From positions 34,803,236 through 34,867,235 of the forward strand of contig NC_052509.1 in the NCBI RefSeq assembly GCF_014356525.2: a DNA stretch of 64,000 nucleotides, written 5' to 3'. The stretch is from Nilaparvata lugens (Eukaryota; Arthropoda; Insecta; Hemiptera; Delphacidae). The translations under genes were made by a program, and so were the position numbers. A model generated the notes under the pieces. It saw nothing but the letters and a program-made list of their open reading frames with translations, was not told the DNA's origin and searched no databases. Position 1 is the first letter of the stretch, and the number at the start of each line of letters is the position of its first letter. This document shows, piece by piece, positions 56,535 through 64,000 of this stretch.

Positions 56535-56670
56535 ATCTTCTTCTTCTTCTTCTTCTTCTTCTTCTTCTTCTTCTTCTTCTTCTTCTTCTTCTTCTTCTTC
56601 TTCTTCTTCTTCTTCTTCTTCTTCTTCTTCTTCTTCTTCTTCTTCTTCTTCTTCTTCTCTTCTCTTCTTC
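56535..56670. repeat. (TTC)n microsatellite
   Basis: About 45 trinucleotide repeats. The homopolymeric reading frames it creates (poly-Leu, poly-Ser, poly-Lys) are not genes. Confidence 0.95.
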
Positions 56671-56671
56671 T

Positions 56672-57230
56672 ACCTATATCTAAAAGGCTAAGCCCCGACA
56701 AACTGAAATCACACCACAGCCCAACCACAGCCCAAACTACTAAGCCTAAAAACTTGAAATTTCGCACAATTATTTATTGTAGCCTCAAAACATCCACTAC
56801 AAAAGGATTTTCAGAAATCTGCCCCCCCTCCCTGAGGGAGCTGGGCCCCCCAAAATTTTCACTTTTTAACCGTTCATTGCACAGCAAAGTCATGAGGAAC
56901 TTTTTGTTCAGGTACGAAAAAAATCAGATCTATGCAGAAAAATTCCAATCAGGAGCACAGGGGGGTTCAGGAGAGGGTACTTTTCGAAAATTTTGATGTA
57001 AAATCACACTATAGCTCAAACTAATTGGCCTACAGGCTTAAAACTTTGCACAAATATTCTTCAAACATGCTAGACGCGCACTAAGAACGGATTTTGAGAT
57101 ATTTTGCCTCTAAGGGTTTCAAAGGATGAAAAAGGATCCTATTAAGTAAGCTTATGGTAAGGTGAACTCCATATGGAACTGAGATAATTGACACATGATA
57201 TTCTAACATATGTTGTAATCATTGGAAAGC
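56672..57230 (+). repeat. Dispersed repeat copy 2 ('aaaggctaagcccc' family)
   Basis: Same family and orientation as 54488-55045, preceded here by the TTC microsatellite. Confidence 0.75.
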
Positions 57231-58443
57231 TTAAAACAATTTCATCAATTAGCTGATCGAATTGATTTTGCGTTGATTGAGAGCGCGAGCTTACCACGTG
57301 TTTTACACGTTCTACAGACGTGTAAACGTTCTACAGATTTATAGTGATTTGAACCTGGTGATTGAACCTGTCTTTTTCAGCGTTGTTTATTAATAATAAA
57401 GCTTAATTTACAAATAGCTTACCCAGCGAACTTCACACCGCCAATGTATATCATGTTACACTTGACTTTATTATTTTGGTGAATCATTAAATTTATCTGA
57501 CAATCAACATGTTCATCTCAATACGGACTTCCTATGTGCTTAGTCATGCAGCATTCATTATTCCGAAAACATATTATTCTTCTCAATCAATTGGTAGTAA
57601 TATCTATCAGTAAAGTTTTCAATTAAAAATAAGGTTATATCAGTGTTCCAAAGAAAAATATTCAATGTTTTCATAGCTGTAGATTGTCGATATATGGTCC
57701 AGGAAATATGCGATGTACGATGAATCACACAGAATTCCATATTCATTCCATTTTAGGATGAATATAAGCCAAGCTAAATTCAAAAAATTGTAAATTATTC
57801 TTTCATTCTTCAGTAATTAATGAATGCAATATGAATACTATACAATATATATTATATTATATACTCTCTTCTTTCATTAGGTGATAATTTTTTCAACATT
57901 TTCCAGTTTCTCAATGATAGGGGAGTGATAATTATTTGTATAGGTCTTCTAAGGAACGATTATCAACAGCTGGTACCAATCAACTACACTTCAACTCCAA
58001 ACAACCGTTTTAATACCAGTACACAATAATTTATCACAGGGTGATATGTTTATTACAGCTGGTAACTTTAGATGCTAATCATACTATCACAATATGATCT
58101 TGAATCATGATCATCTTTCCGTTCTTCAGTAGCTCGGCCGAAAATTTCGAAAACATATGTCTGTAGAATGGATTAATAAAAAACTATTATTAGCCCCCCT
58201 ATTAAAATTTCTGTTCAGAAACCATCCCACAACATATTCCCAAAGTTTCATGCCGTTATGTCAAGTAGTTTTCAAGTCTACAGGGAACAAACAAACATAC
58301 AAACAAACACACAAACAGACATTCATTTTTTTATGAATAGATTTCCATTCGGCTCAAACAAAAGCCTCTCTAAATGAAGGTAGAATGATAAAGATTCAGT
58401 TTTTTGTTTTAACTGCCGTGCTACCAATTTCTCCTAAATCGGT
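57231..58443. other. Non-coding stretch before the BEL element
   Basis: 58130-58340 is a dispersed repeat ending in AAACAAACATACAAACAAAC. No gene is supported. The last 33 bp repeat 52021-52051. Confidence 0.45.
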
Positions 58444-58935
58444 TGTGGTCTGGCCAGAGCATTCGAATTGTAGCGCCAAAATCCCAGACTGCAGTTCTGC
58501 CAATAGCAGGCTTGTTTGCACCAGTGCCGACCGTCCAGCTGTTTTGGCTTGTCGAGAAAAAAAAGCCCCAGTCATTCTTGTTTCGTCCATTCGCTTGTCT
58601 TGTCTCATCCCCGTTGTTGTGAAGACCGAGTTTGTATTTTTGTCATGTAATTTCGATCGGAAATTTCTTGTAAATAATTGTTTGAGTGTAGTGTGTGTGA
58701 ATTATGAGTATAACAGCGTAAATAGTGTTAAATTGAATTAATTTGAATCGGATTTGAATTTATAAAGAATCAGTTTGAGCTTTGTTCGAACATAGCCTGC
58801 AAGTTGAACACAGAATCAACGAAAAGACAGCCCGGAAGCCAGACCTGTCTTATTCCCAGATTTTCATCCCACCCTGAACCTGACCAAAACACCTAATAAA
58901 GGCTTGAAAGGGCAAGTAGACAAGATTGGATTAAA
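58444..58935 (+). repeat. Candidate 5' LTR of the BEL/Pao element
   Basis: It begins TGTGGTCTGG directly after sequence that occurs uninterrupted at 52021-52060, which fixes the left edge. An AATAAA polyadenylation signal lies at 58895-58900. The right edge is an estimate, near a possible TGG-type primer site (AAATCTGGTGAG); no second LTR is available to confirm it. Confidence 0.55.
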
Positions 58936-59662
58936 TCTGGTGAGTTTTTGCTCTTTTTTATTGTTCATTAATGCAGAGTTCAACTGTACAAATAACCTGG
59001 CTCAAATTGAAGATTAAATTTTACCCCTTGTTTGTATTTGATTATTTGAATAGTAAATTACAGTCCTCTGGTAGCTCTAGCCTGAGCTTTGTTCAGAACA
59101 TTTCTTGATCCTGCCGAGCCGGAATGAATTTAAATTTGTAATTTGTTGATTAATTCACACACATTGGATTTAAGCAGTTTCGTATTTGTCCAATGTTGGC
59201 ATGTTGAGAATGGTCTGATCTATGCTCAACTTAAGTTTGTTGTAGCCTTGTTCTAGAGCAAGGTTTCTTGTCAATTTGTATTTGTCTGAAATTAAATTTA
59301 TTTCAGTTAAAATTGTAATTTTCCTGAAACTAGGCTCATTGTGCTCTTTTTCGGGAATTTGTTTGTTTGTTGGAATTTTGTATTGTCCATTCTGTTATAC
59401 ATGTTAGTGAAGGTTAATCACAGCATGATTTTGTTTGTTCAATTCAACAAGTTATCGTTTGTTTGTGAGTTGTTGGAAGAACATTATCTAATCATATAGT
59501 TTTGTCTTCAGCAGTAACTTATCTTGTGAATTGTTAATCAAAGTTTAACTTTGATAACTTACTAGTCGTGATTCTTCCTTCCATTTAGTTTTGAACTCAT
59601 TCTTGTTTTTTTTTTGTCTGTTTGTATTGTCAGGGCTGAATTGTTTTGTGTATGAGTTCAAG

Positions 59663-62075
59663 ATGGAGGAAAAATTACAGAAACAAATCAGGGTGCATCG
59701 CGCTAAACTGGAACAATTGTATGCCAGATTGCAAAAAATTTATGACCTGTCTAAAAATGTCTCTGATCCAAAGGTTGCTGAGCAATTTTTAATCTTGTAT
59801 CCTCGGGTGTCTCAGACCATTTCGGATTATGAAAAGACAGAATTAGTGGTTAATGAGTTGGAACTTGAGTTGAATAAAGACCATGTTGTAGCATTCAACG
59901 ACTCACATCTAGATCTGTTTCAGTATATTGAAGTAGCAGCTAACACTCTCAAACAGAAAGAGGCGACTGATGCTATTGCTCAATCTTCGGCAGCTTCAGC
60001 AGCTAGTGCACAGCCGGTCGTGTCCGAGTCGGTACTGCCCAAAATCGACCTTCCGAAATTTGATGGGAACCAGACTCAATGGTCGGTGTTTTATGAACTA
60101 TTTAAGGCATTGGTACATGACAACAAGAGTTTGAACGATCAGCAGAAGGTCCAATATCTTGTAAGTAGACTTACTGGACAAGCAGCAAATATTTGTCGTC
60201 ATTTGCCACCATTGGCTAATAATTATCAAATAATTTGGCAGGCATTATTGACCCGCTATAACAATCCACGGGCACAAGTCAATGCCTATTTCAAACAAAT
60301 TTTTGAATTTCGTCCAATAAAATCGGAATCAAAGGCAGGTTGTATTGCGATTTTGGATGGGTTTTGCAGTTCAATCAATGCAGTGAAGAGATTGCAACTC
60401 ACTGATTTGTCAGACTCGATATTCCTTTATCATGGCTTGAGATTGCTGGATCCAAGTTCTCGTAGAAATTTTGAATCGGCCGTCCATGACAAGGCTATGC
60501 CAACTTATACCGATTATGTCAAGTTCATTGAAAAGCAAATTAAGACTCTTCCTTCTGATGAGAAACAGACTGAATCGTTTAATATGAGGCACAAGAAGGA
60601 TAATGAATCAAAGGTGTTTGTGGTTCAATCTAATGATTCATCTAGTAAAAAGCCCAATTGTCTGAAGTGTTCAAAACCGGGTCATCGGTTAATAGATTGT
60701 GCTAGTTTCTTGAAAATGACTCCTTGGGATTGTTATTGTTTGATTAAAGGAAAGTTTTGTTGTTTTCGTTGTCTTGATGTGGATCATTTGAGTAGAGATT
60801 GTCATAGTAAAACTCAGTGTGCTCAATGTCAAGAATCTCATCATTCGTTATTGCACTTTTCCAGATCAAGTTCCAATGAAGGTGTTGCGTCCTCGTCGAA
60901 CTCCAAGGCAGGTGGCACATCACCTATTAGTTGTTGTTCTACATCCAACGATGTAGAAAATTCGACCGTTGTGTTGTCGACCGTCACTGCACATGTTCGA
61001 GATTGTAATGATCAGCTTTGTGATGTTCGTTTCTTGATTGACACCGGGAGTCAGTGTCATTTTGTTACAGCCAAATTGTGTCGGCGTTTGAGACTACCAT
61101 TCCAGCCCATGAAAACCGTTGTTCGTGGATTCGGTGGTGGTACTAGTGAAGTTCGAGGTCATACTTGTGTGTTGATTCAGTCGAAGTTGGATCCTACCAT
61201 CAAGTTTTCGATGGATGCCACAGTGGTAGATAGAATCATCGACAAGTTGCCTTCTTGTGAAATCGACAGATCCAAACTTCATCATCTTGAAAATCTCACA
61301 CTGGCTGACGACAAATTCTACCTTCCTAGTAGAATAGATGGCATCATTGGTGCAGAGTTGGTTCCTCACTTGCTACGTGGGAGTCCTAGTATAGGTGAAT
61401 CGCACGAATTGATGACTGTTAATAGTGTCTTTGGTCACATTCTGATGGGGAGAGCGCCGATTCTCACTTCAACAAAGAATGTGTCGAATTGTTTTACAGC
61501 CATCTGTAGTCCATTCGTTAGTAGTCCATCGTTGGATAGTTCTGTGGAACGTTTTTGGGAGTTGGAATCGTGCCCTGCACCAAGCTGTCAACTGAAACCG
61601 GAAGAGTTGGAGTGTGAGGTAAATTTTCGGAAGTCTGTACATCATGTGAATCCTGGTCGTTTTGTTGTTGCCTTGTCATTTGCGGAGCCGCCCAGCAACT
61701 TGGGAGATTCGTATGCTGTCGCCGAACGCAGACTGCTGACTTTGGAGAGACGACTAGAGCTTGACAGCAATACTCGTATTTCGTACCATGAAATATTGAT
61801 CGATTACCTATGTCAGGGTCACATGTCGTTTGTAGCAGATCAGACAGACCGAGGTGGTTACTACATACCGCATCACACCATCGTGAAAGCAAACAGCACT
61901 AACACGCCCATCCGAATTGTATTTGATGCTGGTTCCAGAACATCATCGGGTTTGTCATTGAACCAGGTTCTTCATGCTGGTCCCAAATTGCAGACTGACA
62001 TTTTTGTTTTGTTAGTTAATTTTTGTTTGTTCCCAATCGCACTACTGCCGACATTAAACAAATGTATTGACAGAT
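59663..62075 (+). pseudogene. BEL/Pao gag-protease-RT (first frame)
   Basis: ATG at 59663 (AAGATGG context) opens an ~800-codon frame. Gag of the DUF1759 type starts near 'LPKIDLPKFDGNQTQWSVF'. Three zinc knuckles follow: CLKCSKPGHRLIDC, CFRCLDVDHLSRDC and CAQCQESHHSLLHF. The aspartic protease has FLIDTGSQCHF (DTG active site), and the RT begins with 'GGYYIPHHTIVK' and RIVFDAG. Close-set frameshifts at about 62030-62075 disrupt the region of the first catalytic RT Asp. The element's particle and replication enzymes would come from this polyprotein. Confidence 0.85.
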
Positions 62076-63890
62076 ATTAGTGGAGGATTCCTGCTGTCGT
62101 TATCAGTGTGTATTGTGGAGATTTTCGCCAGAGGATCCAATCGAAGTCAATCAGCTCAATTGTGTTGTTTTTGGTGTTTCAAGCTCTCCATATTTGGCGC
62201 TTCGCACCATCCACCAGCTTGTAGAGGAGGATGGAAATCGTTTTCCAGCAGCCAAGGCGAGAATACCAAGAGACATGTTCATGGATGACTTAGTCACATC
62301 TGTCGCCACAGAGTCAGAGGCCGCGGAGCTGTATCGTCAGTCCAAGCAGCTGTTTGAGGGAGGAGGTTTTTCGCTCACAAAGTGGACTTCAAATTCACCA
62401 TCAATGTTGGAGAAATTCTCGGAGGAAGAGAAATCGTTTTCGTACAAGGATTTCGAAGCAGACAACTCCTTGGCTATCTTGGGATTGAATTGGCAACCTA
62501 GTACTGATCTGTTTCAGTTTTCCGTCAAGTGTGGTGAGGTCGTCGCTACTAAGCGTTCTATTCTGTCAGTGATGGCTCATATCTATGATCCACTTGGTCT
62601 CTTGTAACCGTTTACATTATTTCTAAAATGTCTTGTCCAGAAACTGTGGAAATTAGGAGTGGATTGGGACGAGAAGCCGCCTGAGTCTATATGCACTCTT
62701 TGGGAGAATTGTCAAAAAGAGTTGCCTCTATTGTTGAAATTTGCTGTTCCATGTCACGTTGGTTTGTTTCAGGATTCTCACATCAGTTTGATTGGTTTAT
62801 GTGACACATCATTGTCTGGTTATGGTGCAGTTATCTATGTGAAGTCGCAGAAGGAGAGCGAGGAGCCAAGAGTTGTATTATTGTGTTCAAAGTCCAAGGT
62901 AGCACCATCTAAAGTTGTTTCAATACCTCGTTTGGAGTTGTGTGTGGCACTCTAGTGTGCAGAACTCATGAATTCAGTAGTCACTATTATTAGTGAACGT
63001 TGTCATGTGTCTTGTATTGTCACACTCTCTGATTCGACAGTCACCTTGTGTTGGATTAATGCTCCATCCGCGAAATGGCAAACTTTTGTTGGTAATCGCA
63101 TCGCAAAAATACAGGATTCTTGTATACAGGAGTGGATGAATGTTGCCGGAATTGAAAATCCCACTGACTGTTTGTCTAGAGGTTTATCACCAGTTGAGCT
63201 TGTGAACTTTCCGTTGTGGCTCTCAGGTCCATCATGGATAGCAGAGGACGAATGCGATTGGCCCGTCCGAACTCAAATGGAAGAGATCGTGGATCCACTG
63301 GAGGCGAAAAAACCGTCAGTGTTGACAGTTACAAAATCTCCTGACTGTAACAGCAATGCAGTATATTCATTGATTGGTCGTTGTTCGGATTATGGTCATC
63401 TTTTGAGAATTGTAATTCTTGTTCTCAAATTCTTACGAATCTTACCCCAATCAGAAGAATCAGATTTCGATGTTGCTGAGAGGTATCTATGTAAAGTGGT
63501 ACAGAAGATACATTTGCATCTGAATTTGGGCAATTAGAGAAGGGAGAAGATTGTTCTATGCGCCTACGTCGCCTGTCTCCATTCATTGATAAAGGTGTGA
63601 TTTGCGTCGGCGGTCATTTGTCTCATGCTGGACTGGAATTTGAGACTTGTCATCAAATGATCTTACCAAAATCCAACACTTTCGTATCGATGTTGATTGA
63701 TTATCATCACAAGAAGAACTGTCATGCTGGACCTTTGTTATTGTTGTCCTTGATCAGACAGAAATTCTGGATACTGTCTGCTTGCTCTATTATTCGTATT
63801 TGTATCTTTAAGTGTAATCGTTGTTTCCGTGTTCGACCTAGTAAGAATGAAATTATATCCACTCCCAACTCAATAGTTGTGGTGATTGTA
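62076..63890 (+). pseudogene. BEL/Pao RT, RNase H-like and integrase remnants
   Basis: RT continues with SSSPYLALRTIHQLVEEDG and MFMDDLVTSV (the catalytic Asp pair, MDD in place of the usual VDD), then 'LGLNWQPSTDLFQFSV' and AHIYDPLGLL. A stop follows at 62605, and another at 62953 after PRLELCVAL. An RNase H-like part (VTLSDSTVTLCWI) and a segment ending at 63535 follow. The integrase zinc-binding region (about 63700-63830: DYHHKKNCHAGP, CNRCFRVRP) is the last recognisable part. The integrase core is not in the window. Confidence 0.8.
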
Positions 63891-64000
63891 GCATTTTTTC
63901 TTTTGTGTTGTTTTTTGGTGTTGGTGTTTTGTTCTTTTTGTCATGTCTGGATTTTTCCCTTCCTTGGTTTTTTCAGTTTTGTAACTTGACTGAAAAATAG

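Larger units (their letters stand above)
58444..64000 (+). mobile_element. BEL/Pao LTR retrotransposon (right end outside window)
   Basis: Structure: candidate 5' LTR, a leader of about 700 bp, then gag-pol with BEL/Pao domain order and run-on into integrase. No 3' LTR appears before the window ends. The last 100 bp after 63880 are T/G-rich and non-coding, possibly the start of another insertion. Several stops and frameshifts make it inactive. Confidence 0.85.

Noticed and set aside
56321..56767. Open frames with poly-Lys, poly-Leu or poly-Ser
   Set aside because: They are translations of the TTC microsatellite.

Overview
The window is AT-rich, intron- and transposon-dense nuclear DNA from an insect. 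The transposon families (CR1/Jockey-like LINEs with PHD or esterase ORF1s, BEL/Pao, Ty3/gypsy, Penelope with GIY-YIG, piggyBac, a DUF4817-type Tc1/mariner) and the style of the dispersed repeats suggest a hemipteran, perhaps a planthopper. That species-level guess is inference only. No bacterial-type gene or operon is present.

One host gene is recognisable. Three exons on the minus strand encode a BTBD10/KCTD20-type BTB protein: exon A (45976-45791, N-terminal Ser-rich stretch and start of the BTB fold), exon B (40188-39971, rest of the BTB fold) and exon C (12116-11869, conserved C-terminal domain). Splice sites and phases of A to B are compatible. At least one exon of about 70 codons expected between B and C was not found. 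The gene spans more than 34 kb, and nearly everything else between 11.9 and 46 kb is intron filled with mobile DNA.

Layout. 1-957: Tc1/mariner copy 1. 1370-10611: LINE-A (minus) broken by a GC-rich hairpin-array insertion (1468-1857, 12-bp direct repeats) and by LINE-B (plus), which is itself broken by a gypsy-type LTR element (3159-7345). 10612-11752: non-autonomous piggyBac. 11869-12116: exon C. 12938-17790: Tc1/mariner copy 2 split by LINE-C. 17.8-21.5 kb: dispersed repeats. 21493-25640: LINE-F with intact ORF1 and ORF2. 25866-26578: LINE-E ORF1 fragment. 26579-30470: LINE-D. 30490-35265: a terminal-inverted-repeat element containing LINE-G, itself split by LINE-H. 35585-39530: an element with about 710-bp inverted termini. 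39971-40188: exon B. 41441-42600: two nested TIR elements. 43140-44180: Penelope-like fragment. 44180-45430: 166-bp tandem array. 45791-45976: exon A. 46088-51073: LINE-I and LINE-J, separated by an inverted copy of the 166-bp array. 51-58.4 kb: mostly non-coding with dispersed repeats. 58444-64000: BEL/Pao element running off the end.

The most interesting signal is at the LINE ORF1/ORF2 junctions. In LINE-F, ORF2 lies in the -1 frame, overlaps ORF1 by about 30 nt, has no AUG ahead of its endonuclease domain, and the overlap contains an in-frame U UUU UUA heptamer. LINE-D has the same heptamer at the same place. This suggests a -1 programmed frameshift joining ORF1 and ORF2.
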